A stretch of DNA of 64,000 nucleotides, taken from Mactromeris polynyma. Its lineage: Eukaryota; Mollusca; Bivalvia; Venerida; Mactridae. The DNA is taken from contig JASFXZ010000004.1 of assembly GCA_032209605.1 (NCBI GenBank), forward strand, positions 37,668,401 to 37,732,400, read 5' to 3'. Of the stretch, positions 1-10,909 are shown one piece after another. The translations under genes were made by a program, and so were the position numbers. Below the pieces are notes generated by a model. It was given only the letters and a program-made list of their open reading frames with translations. It was not told the DNA's origin and made no database searches. The first letter of the stretch is position 1, and every line of letters starts with the position of its first letter.

Positions 1-349
1 TTTAGGTGAGGTTTTTCTGTATAAATCTATTCTTTAAATTCTAGTCTACGTTACTGATGACAAACGCACGTGTACAGTGACATGTGGCAGCATAACATAG
101 TTAACCAGTCTATGTTACCGATGACAAAGCACTACTAGTATTAGTGTATTTACATTATAAACAGAAATTAATCTTATACAGAATGATGAAAACATTGGGT
201 TATGTTTTATTTGGGTACATTATTTAATACGAAAATGGTCGGTATGAATTTCGATAACCGTAATGATAAAATCGAATTTGATCATGGACCGTTCTTTTTA
301 TCTGACCAGTCACCAGCTCAAGTAAAAATCATAACTTGAGTAAAGAAAG

Positions 350-905
350 CACTATAGCACTACAAAATGACAACAACCATAAAAAGAAATATTTAAAAAA
401 AAGATGATTGGCGCAATTTGAAGGTTAATATTTGTTGTGCAAAATGCCGAGATGTTACGATTCCTGGTCACTGAAAAAGATCCAAAATGGATATCGGTAA
501 ATTCACTGAAATTCAGTGGATTTCGGTAAGGTAACGTACCCTTTATTGAAACGTTAACCAATCAGCATCAAGGGCCCGTATTCACAAACATTTTAAGACT
601 GAATCTCAGACTTTAAAATGGTAAATTTTCATTTTGTTCCTACGTTATTATTACACAATATATTTTGATAAAACATGGCAAACGTGTAGAGTGAATAACA
701 AGAAATATTTAGGCAAAAAAGTATCCATTTAAATATAATGAAAACGAAATGCTTGTAAATTTAATTTTTGTAATTTTAAAGTCTAAGTCTGAGATTCTGT
801 CTTAAAACGTTTGTGAATACGGGTCCATGTTACAAACGTTATTCTACTGAAGAGAAATTGCCTGGGTGGTTAACGTAAGATTTGATTGGTTTACACAACA
901 CTGAT
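350..905 (+). repeat. Old dispersed repeat, interrupted by a MITE
   Basis: The segment from about 350 to 568 and 829 to 905 matches, in inverted orientation, 56590-56890. Shared landmarks are 'ccgagatgtta', 'gatccaaaatgg', 'aattcactgaaattcagtgg', 'gtaacgtacc' and 'gagaaattgcc'. The distal copy is uninterrupted, so the intervening 569-828 is a later insertion. No coding potential is recognised. Confidence 0.7.
569..828. mobile_element. MITE with ~50-bp terminal inverted repeats (GGGCCCGTATTCACAAAC family)
   Basis: The left end 'gggcccgtattcacaaac' and following 'ttttaagactgaatctcag' are the inverted counterpart of the right end near 775-828 ('gattctgtcttaaaacg', 'ttgtgaatacgggtcc'). No open frame is present, so it is non-autonomous. 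It sits inside an older repeat whose empty version is at 56590-56890. A partial copy of one end lies at 36154-36236. Confidence 0.75.
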
Positions 906-1784
906 ATGCAAATAGCAAAACCATGTTAGTATGGCTGTACCGAAAAAAATATCAAACAAATCCACATTCTTCCAGACTTTACAAGATATACTCAGTACAT
1001 TTAAAAAAGCACAATTGTTAACCAACCATACTTTATTCATTTTTTTACTTCTAAAACTAATTTTTTATGAAAATACTTTTCGATTGTCATGAAATGTAGC
1101 ATTATATGTTGCATAAACGTGCAATACTGTCATGTATAGTTCTTTTCTTGTATTCTAAAAGTCGGTCAATGAAAATTTAGTATACATGTATTAATAATTT
1201 ATCATGTCTTACTGTGTGCTAATAAATTGGTCTGTCGTGTTCTAAACATAAACGTTACTCGCTGATCGAAGCTAATAGCTAATAAATGTCTTTTTGCTCA
1301 TGCCATTTTCAACCGCACGTATGTACCACACACAAAGAAAAGTGTATAACTTCTGACTAACTACTAATTTACACCAGGGCTTACTGAACACATCAAACAC
1401 AGCAAGATGTCACGTATTCAATATTAGCCCATTTAGAAGACATGTGACACATAAGACGACCTGTGACAAGAGCGACATGTCCGTTATCTTAAAAAGCCCA
1501 TTCAGTCTAAAATACACGGAGTTGTTGCTTATGTTAAATGTATAGGTTATTGGTAATATTTAAACATGATTATTAGAAATATTTTAGATATAATTTGCAC
1601 GACACGTTTTGGTTTCGACAAAAGATACAACTCATGAAACATCAACGGTCACTTAAAACCCTATATACCATTTGTTTAGTTGTGTATAAAGAGTAGTCCT
1701 ACTGTAAATGCGCTTTTTGTATTCATGCCTCTGGCATTTATTAAGGTATTGTATTTTTAAGGTAAGCTCTATTTGTCTCAACAG

Positions 1785-4380
1785 ATGGACGTGACACAAT
1801 GCTGGCAGCGGGTACAGCCTTTACTTTGTTAGGAAAGATGGCGATCACATGTGCCTTAAGTCTCATGTACGTGGTTACCCCAGAACTATACCCCACCAAT
1901 ATGAGGTAATGTTTCACTGTATATTGTTTTGATATAAAAACTGAACAAAAAACTTGTTCTAATTAAACAAATGTAGTACATAATAGATATACTTTGTGCT
2001 AGTCTGACACAATACAAATACCAGCATCTAAGGACAACGTCATTATAGGGCAATGCATGTTTTGCAGATTATGCAAGTTTTAGAAAATTGAGTTAGTGAT
2101 TTATTTAAAAGAGCTAGATCAGCAAATATTGCATTATTTTATATATTTTATGACGATTCATTCAATCTAATTACACCAAATTTAACCCGTCATTAATTGC
2201 ATTGCACTTCGGATTGTTAAACCAATTATATAATGCTTTTTTCTGTTACAGAAATTCAGGTCTAGGGGCTGCTTGTTTTATGGGGAATGTAGGGGCCATG
2301 ATAGCGCCTTTTTCTAGAAACGTCGTAAGTATTCTTTTGTCAGAAATGCCATATCCGCAAGTTTTTCATTATCAACTGTCTAATGTGTAAAACATACTGG
2401 AACCAAGTAGCAACATTTCCTCTTACTAGTCCATCCCTTCATTCAATAGGCAGTTCCCACATTTACAATATTTACCTCCCTTAATCCTAATCATCAGCCA
2501 TTTTGATAGGCAAAACTAATAAACACGTACAGATAATTCCCACATTTACAATATTTACCTCCCTTGGTCTTAATCATCAGCCATTTTGATAGGCGAAACT
2601 GATAGTCACATACATATAGTTCCCACATTTACAATATTTACCTCCTTTGTTCTTAATCATCAGTTAATATGATAGGCAAAACTAATAAGCACATATAGAT
2701 AGTTCCCACATTTACAATATTTACCTCCTTTGTTCTTAATCATCAGTTAATATGATAGGCAAAACTAATAAGCACATATAGATAGTTCCCACATTTACAA
2801 TATTTACCTCCCTTGTTCTTAATCATCAGTTAATATGATAGGCAAAACTAATAAGCACATATAGATAGTTCCCACATTTACAATATTTACCTCCTTTGTT
2901 CTTAATCATCAGTTAATATGATAGGCAAAACTAATAAGCATTAATTTTATAGATAGTTCCCACATTTACAATATTTACCTCCCTTGTTCTTAATCATCAG
3001 TTAATATGATAGGCAAAACTAATAAGCACATATAGATAGTTCCCACATTTACAATATTTACCTCCTTTGTTCTTAATCATCAGTTAATATGATAGGCAAA
3101 ACTAATAAGCATTAATTTTATAGATAGTTCCCACATTTACAATATTTACCTCCCTTGTTCTTAATCATCAGTTAATATGATAGGCAAAACTAATAAGCAC
3201 ATATAGATAGTTCCCACATTTACAATATTTACCTCCTTTGTTCTTAATCATCAGTTAATATGATAGGCAAAACTAATAAGCATTAATTTTATAGATAGTT
3301 CCCACATTTACAATATTTACCTCCCTTGTTCTTAATCATCAGTCAATATGATGGGCAAAACTAATAAGCACATATAAATTGTTCCCACATTTACAATATT
3401 TACCTCCCTTGTTCTTAATCATCAGTCAATATGATGGGCAAAACTAATAAGAACATATGATATAGATAGTTCCCACATCTACAATATTTACCTCCCTTAT
3501 TCTTTATCATCAGTCATTTTGATAGGCAAAAATGATGAACACTTAATAATTACCCAATTATGTGATAATTGAGAAAATAACAAGAGAATTTGCATGTGAC
3601 AACCACTTTTTCTTCAACTTACTGAGCCAAATGCCCATATGAACATAATGAATAAGTTATTTTTTATATATCGGATTAGTTTATCATCGTTTACATTATA
3701 TTCCCCATAAACTTTAAGAAAATTTGCCTATCAAAATGTCCGACAATTCAGAACAAGGGAGGTAAATATTGTAGATGTGGCAACTATCCATTGAGGGAGG
3801 ACTGACATCTATATTGCTGATGCAAGCTTCTTGGTTTATTATAAACTAAACACGGATGCCCCTCTATGGGCTTTTAAGTAAAAAAAGGGCCATAACTCTT
3901 CCAAAATTTGGTGGATTGAAATCAAACTTGACCTGTATTTTATTAATACATGCTTATGTAGTCAAAATGAATGTATCCATTCATGCTTAAAAGAGTTATA
4001 GATCGAAGCTAATATGCACACAAATGAACAGGGCGGGGGGGGACATAAAAATGTTTGGACAGGACGGAAATAGTATGTGGGGGACTGTTAATTCATCATT
4101 TAATACATAATAGTCTTAATATCACATTTGCATTCATCTAACTTTTAAATTTACTTTTTATTATTTCCAGCTCTATAAAATCAACTGGCTCCCGGCTTGT
4201 ATATATGCTGTTCTGTCCCTAGTTGCAGTCTTTCTGTTTGCTTTTGTGCCAGAAACCAATGGAGTAGAATTACCTCAAACCATTGAAGAGCTTACAGAAT
4301 GGTACCGTGTGAATAAGTTTGAACTCAAAGTGGGTAAAAATAGATACGTGAAAAAACGACCGAAAAATGATCCTATGTAA
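1785..4380 (+). CDS. SLC22-family organic ion transporter, C-terminal three exons (partial gene)
   Basis: Exons 1785-1905, 2252-2324 and 4171-4380, each with AG acceptors and GT donors (gtaatg, gtaagt). Phases chain 1-2-0 to a TAA at 4378-4380 and give about 133 residues. The peptide carries SLC22 hallmarks: 'TPELYPTNMRNSG' before TM11, a glycine-rich TM11 ('GNVGAMIAPF'), and 'WLPACIYAVLSLVAVFLFAF' as TM12 followed by 'VPETNGVELPQTIEE', the family's PETKG/LPETIEE element. The cytosolic tail is short and basic. SLC22 proteins are 12-TM plasma-membrane major-facilitator carriers for organic cations, anions or zwitterions; the substrate cannot be told from this part. TM1-9 must be encoded left of the window; no convincing upstream exon is visible in 1-1784. 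The second intron (2325-4170) is filled by a minisatellite and its parent MITE. Confidence 0.88.
2451..3467. repeat. Minisatellite, ~83-86-bp unit, ~12 copies (MITE terminus derived)
   Basis: Tandem units each begin 'agttcccacatttacaata', continue through 'tttacctcc', 'ttcttaatcatcag' and 'gataggcaaaactaataag', and repeat every 83 bp; some units are 3 bp longer with 'attaattttatag'. The array ends by running directly into a complete MITE (3468-3787) whose left terminus is the same sequence. It lies wholly inside the SLC22 intron 2325-4170. Confidence 0.9.
3468..3787. mobile_element. MITE of the GTTCCCACATCTACAATATT family, full copy
   Basis: The left end 'agttcccacatctacaata' is mirrored at the right end by 'tattgtagatgtgg' and 'caact'. 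Subterminal 'gtcattttgataggca' is mirrored by 'gcctatcaaaatgtcc'. The element is about 320 bp and noncoding. Other copies lie at 44314-44608 and 60355-60823 (interrupted), with a lone terminus at 10305-10347. Confidence 0.85.
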
Positions 4381-4789
4381 GGACACACGTCGGAGAAACT
4401 ACAGAATTTTATACAATTCAACAGGAATGGCTATCAGATACATTTACTAGTACCAATATATACATTCTGGAGGTTTATCGATGTATATCATATAAAAATG
4501 ACTTAAATTTTTTTGATATTATTGATATATTTATGGGATACTGTGCCACTTTATATCAATTTTTGACCGTTAAATATCGATTGCCCTAGCTTAAAAGATG
4601 AACAAAGGCCTCAACAACATTTTGAAACAATTATTCCTTTACATACTTGTCAGTGACCAGGGGATTGTATATACGTCATGGAATACATTTATTCAAAAAA
4701 TGGCAAAATTGTTATGTCAAACTGTGACATTAGTTTAATTGTTTATACTGCATACTACATGTATAACACTTCTCATCAATCCAAGTAAG

Positions 4790-5102
4790 ACATCCTCGGT
4801 ACCCAGGCTATTCATAACAAATATGATACCCTGTAAAAACTGACTGTAAAAATCTTGTACTCATGAATAATTGATGAGGTGAAATCCAGCCACTTGATTG
4901 GCCGCATGACACACACCTTATGTGATACGGAAATTGCCGAGGACTTATGAATAAAATCTCTACACAAAGGAGATTCCTTCTGTTTTGTTATTGTCCATTT
5001 CAATGGTCGAGAACGCTAACAAATATTCATGCATTACAAAGTTTCGCTAGCCAATTTGCCCAGGGTATCATATATGTTTTGAATAGCCTGGGTACCGAGG
5101 AT
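4790..5102. mobile_element. MITE with ~42-bp inverted ends and 8-bp target duplication
   Basis: The left end 'catcctcggtacccaggcta' is the inverted complement of the right end 'tagcctgggtaccgaggat', and homology continues inward to 'gataccctg' / 'cagggtatc'. The identical 8-mer CAAGTAAG flanks both sides (4782-4789 and 5103-5110), as expected for hAT- or P-like elements. There is no transposase. It lies about 400 bp beyond the SLC22 stop codon. Confidence 0.82.
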
Positions 5103-5280
5103 CAAGTAAGGCAAATAGGTTATAATCTAGTGTAATATCATTGTTAACTGGTCATCTTAATCATTTCACAGATGGTAGGTTCAAACTCGTGTGGAAAGTA
5201 TTTCTCCTTGACAATTCTACTGAAAAAGATACATCCTAAGTAATTTGACCTCCAGCTCGGATTTATGAAGGGGAAACCTG

Positions 5281-5423
5281 TCCGGTTAGCTCAGTAGGTA
5301 GAGGGCTCGACTGCAAGTCTAGATGCCATGGGTTTGAAGCCAGGACGATGTGTATGTTCTTCTAAGACATTTGTCCTCCACCTCTGAACTCTCGATTTAT
5401 GTGGAGAAGTTGTCAGCTGTACA
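5281..5423 (+). repeat. tRNA-derived SINE, truncated (tRNA-Cys-like head)
   Basis: The head has a box A 'ttagctcagtaggtagag', an anticodon loop reading GCA inside 'gactgcaagtc', and a degenerate box B 'gggtttgaagcc'. A core follows with 'cctccacctctgaactc' and 'ggagaagttgtcagctg'. The same core appears at 7021, 14905, 31012, 54050 and 63782. The lost acceptor pairing and the attached core argue against a working tRNA gene. Confidence 0.75.
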
Positions 5424-6004
5424 GAACATAACATGTTTGAATTGGCTTCATTCAGTATTGTTGTTACATTGGCTAAAACATCTCTAAAAAGAACCATTGC
5501 AATGTATAACTGATTGAAAATATATTTGTTACCATACTACTAACAGACAAAACTTGTAAACTAGCCTGATTGTTAAAAAAACTGGAAGTTTCTTTTAATT
5601 TTATGATGTACAAACATCTTTCTTCAACAATTACGGATCAAAACATTATGAGTTCATTCTTTGCTAATGCATGTGTATTGATGTTTTAACTATAGGAAAT
5701 ATATTTTCATGTTTGTTTAGGTAAACAAATGAACACAAAATGAGCATAATATTACTTTCAAAAAGCCCTCATATACTAATTATGTTATTCAACTATATAC
5801 ATGTAGTTCCTTAGACCATTTTTTTAGAAAAAGCCAATTTCTGAAATGCGAGATCCAACAGACGTAATTGATGTTTCTAACACACTGAAAAAGTACTGAA
5901 AAAAGTATGAATTCTGTATTAGTTTATGGTGTCTACGTGATCTCTTCTATCAAGAACAAAACAAAGCTACCCTTGCTTTAGTTACAAAGAAAAATGATTG
6001 GTAA

Positions 6005-6073
6005 AAGAGAGTGAATACGTAACTACAGGGAACGCCACATACACAAGACTGTGCCTCCCCATGCAGACCTCCG
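6005..6073. mobile_element. 69-bp insertion flanked by GGTAA duplications
   Basis: In the duplicate copy the sequence reads straight through 'ctggtaagttcact' (near 8437-8450). Here GGTAA (6000-6004 and 6074-6078) flanks a 69-bp insert containing 'gaatacgtaactacaggg' and 'cctccccatgcagacct'. The same motif recurs at about 53585-53650 inside a longer repeat, so the insert appears to be a short mobile or mobilised fragment. Confidence 0.6.
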
Positions 6074-7020
6074 GGTAAGTTCACTAATTAATGAAAAGAA
6101 GCGAGGTTTTCAATACTTCAATAACAACTTGTTTTGAGTGTCAGTCTACATGAACTATGAATGGAAAATTACAAAATACTGACCAAATATCACTTTGCTG
6201 TATAAATACCTACACTCATTATCAAACAATACTTCAATAATAACTTTTGACTTTCACAGTATACACAGGTCATGATCAATGAAAGGAAAATTACGAATAT
6301 CACATTGCTAAATATACCTTCACTCATTATCATCTCCACTCAGCAAGTTTATGATGGACATTTTGTTAGAACACAGGAGTACTGCAGGTTACCTTGTCTT
6401 TGTGAATACTAAATTTCAATTTAGCCAAAGTCTTTTATTCTCATTCAAAAAAATATAACTATTTTTGGATATACCCAGAGGCGCGTTTTGTAGAGGTTGG
6501 AAAAATAGAATTCTACCTAGCGCTACGTAGGGAAAGTAGCAGTGCCGTTTCTTAGCAAAGCGTTCAAGCGTTTTTAGACAGCTACCTTTTCTACATTGGC
6601 TAACTTTTCTCACTTACTTCCCCTACCTCTAAACAAGAGGGGCCATGATGGCCCTATATCGCTCACCCGAGTACACTGCCATGTTTTTTATCGAACTTAA
6701 TATTTTATGCAATCTTTTAAGTGGACCACTAGACAATGCTAAACACCAAATATCAAAGCTCTAGACCTTACGGTTTGGGGAAAGAAGATTTTCAAAGTTT
6801 ACACTTTTAAAATCTATTTTAAGCTCATGTGACCTACTTATGCTACAGACCGGAACCATTTATATAACTTCGAAAGAGGACCACCAAAGGATCATTCCTG
6901 TGAAGTTTGGTCAAAATCCATCGAGTGGTTTAGGAGATATTGTTTTTCTCCCTGACAATTCTACTTAAAACGATACATCCTAAGTAATTTGACCTCCAGC
7001 TCGGATTTATGTGGGGAAGC

Positions 7021-7212
7021 CTGTCCGGTTAGCTCAGTCGGTAGAGGGCTCGACTGCAAGTCTAGATGTCGTGGGTTTGAAGCCAGAGCGATGTGCATGT
7101 TCTTCTTGGACATTTGTCCTCCACCTCTGAACTCTTGATTTATGTGGAGAAGTTGTCAGCTGCTTGCAGAGGAGCAGGTTAGTACTGGTTTGTATCCCAG
7201 GAACACTGGTTT
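7021..7212 (+). repeat. tRNA-derived SINE, second copy
   Basis: It has the same head and core as 5281-5423 but extends further, through 'gcaggttagtactggtt' and 'cccaggaacactggtt', which is the inverted form of the core seen at 54050-54323. It lies in the second copy of the local duplication. Confidence 0.75.
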
Positions 7213-10200
7213 AGATTAGATTTTACAAGGAGCTTGGACATCATGAAATTTAGTTACACTGGGAGACAAACTAATATTAATGCCACATAAACACATAATG
7301 CACAAAGAAAGACACCTTACATCAAGGTAAAAAGGATTTAATCATCAAATATATATATAAATGGTAAATTATAAATAATAAATTAACATGGATAAGACAG
7401 TGGACGGAATAGGTACACTATTGCACATATAATTATATCGCTATAATGTACCCCTCAAGTTCAATATTTCTATATGTACCCAAAGATTCTACACCAGTAA
7501 GTCATACTATACTATGATTCTACAACCAATTAAGCCACATGTGGCCACCAACCAGCCTCTCATGAAAATATCATTAAAGAAAAATATAACAAAATTATAG
7601 ACATATATATAAGGGATAGCAATGTGTCCAAGAAATTGTCCTTTTATAATGTTTACAAAGTTTGTTATCAAGTCTGTTCCGAGTAAGAACCTAACACATT
7701 TGAGTAGGAAGACAAAATATGCATGTAGTTGATTTTCTCCCTATCAGCATTTGTCAATACTCTTCCATTAAATCATACCCTTAATACAATACAAAGCAAC
7801 AGCAATATTCACACCCAAAATTGTAAGTTCACATTTTTTATGATTTATCATTCAATCATTGATTATTTTGGTCTCAATGCAAAAAAATATGCTATAAAGT
7901 TGAAGCAAAGATACTTCGACCCATCCCAGCAGTCAAGGTATTTCCCAGCATCATGGTAGAACTGTAAATCATACAAGCCTAGACCCATGAAGATGTATCT
8001 GGCTCATCTGAGCATAAAATGTTTGAATTGGATTCATCCAGTATTGTTGTTACATTGGCTAAAACATCTCTAAAAAGAACCATTGCAATGTATAACTGAT
8101 TTTATCATATTACTAACAGACAAAGCTTGTTTCTTTTAATTTTATGATGTACAAACATCTTTCTTCAACAATTACGGATCAAAACATTATGAGTTCATTC
8201 TTTGTTAATTCATGTTTATTGATGTTTTAACTATAGGAAATATATTTTTCACGTTTGTCTAGGTAAACAAATGAACAAAAAATGAGCATAAAACTACTTT
8301 CAAAAAGCCCTCATATTCAACGATATAATTCCTTAGAACATTCTGTATTTGTATATGTAACAGGTTTTGGTGCCAACGTGATGTTCTATCAAGACCAAAA
8401 TAAAGTTACCCTCGCATAAGTAACAAAGACAAATGACTGGTAAGTTCACTAATCATAAACAAGGTTTTAAAGACATCAAAGACTTCAATAACAACTTGTT
8501 TTGAGTGTCACAGTCTAAATGAACTATGAATGGAAAATTACAAAATACTAACCGAATATCACCTTGCTGTATAAATACCTACAATCTTTATCAAACAATA
8601 CTTAAATAACAACTTGTTTTGACTGTCACAGTGTACATGAACTATGAATGGAAAATTACAAAAATACTGACTGAATATCACCTTGCTGTATAAATACCTA
8701 CAATCATTATCAAACAATACTTAAATAACAACTTGTTTTGACTGTCGGAGTATACATGATCAATGAAAGGAAAATTACAAATATCACATTGCTAAATATA
8801 CCTTCACTCATTTTCTTGTCCACTTAGCAAGAATATGATGGACATTTTGTTAGAACACAAGAGTACTGCAGGTACCTTGACTTCGTGAATACTAAATTTC
8901 AATTTAGCCAAAGTCTTTTATTCACATTCCTAAAAAACTATTTTTGGATAAACCTAGAGGCGCATTTTTTAGAGGTTGGAAAAATTGAATTCTAGCTAGT
9001 GCTACGTAGGGGAAAGTAGCAGTGCCGTTTTTTAAATGTTGGAAAAGAAGCCCCTGGTCTGGTCTGGTCTGGCGTGTGCCATTTTGTAGCTAGCGAAGCG
9101 TTCAAGCATTTTTTAGACAGCTACCGTTTCTACATTGGCTCACCATTCTCGCTTACTTCCCCTACCTCTAACAAGAGTGCCATGATGTCCCTATATCGCT
9201 CACCTGAGTACACTGCCATGTTTTTTATCGTATCTTTTAAGAGGACCACTAAACAATGCTAAACACCAAATATCAAAGCTCTAGACCTTATGATTTTTGC
9301 ACAAGAAGATTTCAAAGTTTTTACGTGAGCTAAAAACAAACCTCAGTATTTTGATGCCATCTTGAGCTCCACATAGTGCAATTTTATTAACCGCGAACAT
9401 ATGTTTGTCTGTAAGCTTGACAGACGAAAGGCCGCAGTTCTGTTTTGATAGAAAAGTAATCCTAACAACAGTTATAGCTTTACGCACTTAGCCTTGTCAT
9501 GATTGGCTTGGATCGTTGCTGTAAGATCTGTTTGCAGTCAATCTAACAGCACTATACCATATTTTAATTCCTGTTGACAGTACTCTACAGCAATGTGTTC
9601 AGACAAATAACAAACGGATGAGTCTAGACGACGCTAGTTCAGAAAGGTGATTTGTCTAAAATTACTTAACAGATCATGTAATTCTTCATTTCAGAATATT
9701 TTCAGAAGATATGAAACAGTTAAAAGGAAATGAGTAAACTCTATGTATCAAATTGTCCTCTCATGCAAGTGAAACAATATCCAACACATTTGAGAGAGTG
9801 ATTAACAAAAATTAAATCAATCTTCTAAAGTAAAGATGTGCCTGGCTTATCTGAAAGTTAAAATTTGAACAGGTTTTGTCCAGTGTTGTTGCAACATGGG
9901 TTAAAAGATCTTCGATATATTCAGTAAATTAAAACAAATGCAAGACTCCTCAAATTTCATGAACTTGTCTAGGTATGCAAGATAAGAACTTACCATGATT
10001 TTATTTCATTTTAAGCAATGATGAATGATAAATTTTCTTTCAATCAATGGGTATTTTCATACCAAAATGAGTTTTAAAACACACTAAAATGACATTTAAA
10101 ATACATATCACAGATACAAAAATGTGCATTATGAAATTTACCGAGTGTATAAACAATCGAAAAGAATTAACAATTCATAAAATCTTATTTTATAACGATG

Positions 10201-10304
10201 CACACGAACAAAACTTGTCAAAACCTCCGCTTGTAAGGAAGTTTTTTTTTAATTCCTAGATATTACAAACTTATTTGTTGAACAAATACAGAGGAATACA
10301 TTTC

Positions 10305-10347
10305 AGAACAAGAGAGATAAATATTGTAAATGTGGAAACTACCAATA
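10305..10347. repeat. Solo terminus of the GTTCCCACATCTACAATATT MITE
   Basis: 'gaacaagagagataaatatt' followed by 'gtaaatgtggaaact' is the inverted form of the family's end, without the other terminus nearby. It is a remnant. Confidence 0.6.
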
Positions 10348-10714
10348 GGTATTTCTGTGGAGAGGTTGTGCTTTATACATATTACTATAGAGAGGAAATG
10401 ACATATCAGTGCATTGAGATATGCAAGAAAAGTTATTTTAAAAATCTAATTTTGAGAGTAAAGAATTAAATGACAAGAGTTCTCTATATAAAATTATACA
10501 AATGTGTGAGGACTAAAACTGAGGTCTTACATGGTATGCTACATATATTAATATTGATACATTCACAGTTCTAAGTATATAGTGCTAGTATAGTATTTGC
10601 AATAAGGCATTTCCATTGTAAAATGCCGTATTATAAATCTGCGTAGATTTAAAAACAATTGAGTATATTTCTTTCACTATTTATAGACAATCTTCACAAC
10701 ATCCTGGCTAGTAT

Positions 10715-10909
10715 CTATCTAAGCTCTCTGGGTTCATTTTCAAACATAGCTCGTAATTGCGAGACTGGTTTTTTCTCATTGTCCTCTAAGTATGCACCGT
10801 CCTGCATTTCATGTCTGTTATACAACAATGTACGGAAGCCAAGCTCGCTCAGTCCTATATCACTTTGTAATAATTTCTCCCAGTCCAGCGTGATCTTCTC
10901 TATGGAATC
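10715..10909 (-). CDS. KIAA0825: KIAA0825 exon 24 (terminal exon)
   Basis: Acceptor 'gtgtctttag' before 10909; it encodes the last 64 residues and ends at TAG 10717-10715. 'ITLDWEKLLQ' and 'LLYNRHEMQDG' match the human C-terminal WNWAKLLPN and LLKNRWEMKKD region, including spacing to the C-terminus. Confidence 0.9.
   Translation of the reverse strand, partial: DSIEKITLDWEKLLQSDIGLSELGFRTLLYNRHEMQDGAYLEDNEKKPVSQLRAMFENEPRELR

Larger units (their letters stand above)
1..1784. other. Intronic sequence upstream of the SLC22 exons
   Basis: No exon could be supported here. The DNA is AT-rich and includes an old dispersed repeat (about 350-905) that carries a younger MITE insertion (569-828). It probably belongs to the SLC22 intron preceding the exon at 1785, because that exon starts in the middle of the protein after a clean acceptor (ctcaacag). 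Confidence 0.5.
5160..9297 (+). repeat. Local direct duplication (about 5160-6790 and 6940-9297)
   Basis: The same blocks recur in order: 'atacatcctaagtaatttg' (5229, 6972), the SINE head (5281, 7021), 'tgttgttacattggctaaaa' (5458, 8045), 'cttgttttgagtgtca' (6128, 8498), and 'ccatgttttttatcg' near 6677 and 9218. The second copy carries about 800 bp (7200-8009) missing from the first. The first carries a 69-bp insertion (6005-6073) missing from the second. A more diverged third trace of the 'acattggctaaaacatct' block lies near 9870-9910. Confidence 0.75.
4381..10714. other. Convergent intergenic region between SLC22 and KIAA0825
   Basis: It holds 3' flanks of both genes, a 313-bp MITE, a local duplication (5160-6790 and 6940-9297) carrying SINE copies, and a MITE terminus at 10305-10347. 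Candidate poly(A) signals are AATAAA at 4950-4955 on the plus strand (but inside the MITE) and AATAAA on the minus strand at 10005-10000, which would give KIAA0825 a 3' UTR of about 0.7 kb. No protein-coding frame looks real here. Confidence 0.6.

Noticed and set aside
5283..5345. tRNA-Cys gene (also heads at 7021, 54250 and 62640)
   Set aside because: Box A and B are recognisable, but acceptor and anticodon stems do not close, and each is joined to a shared SINE core.
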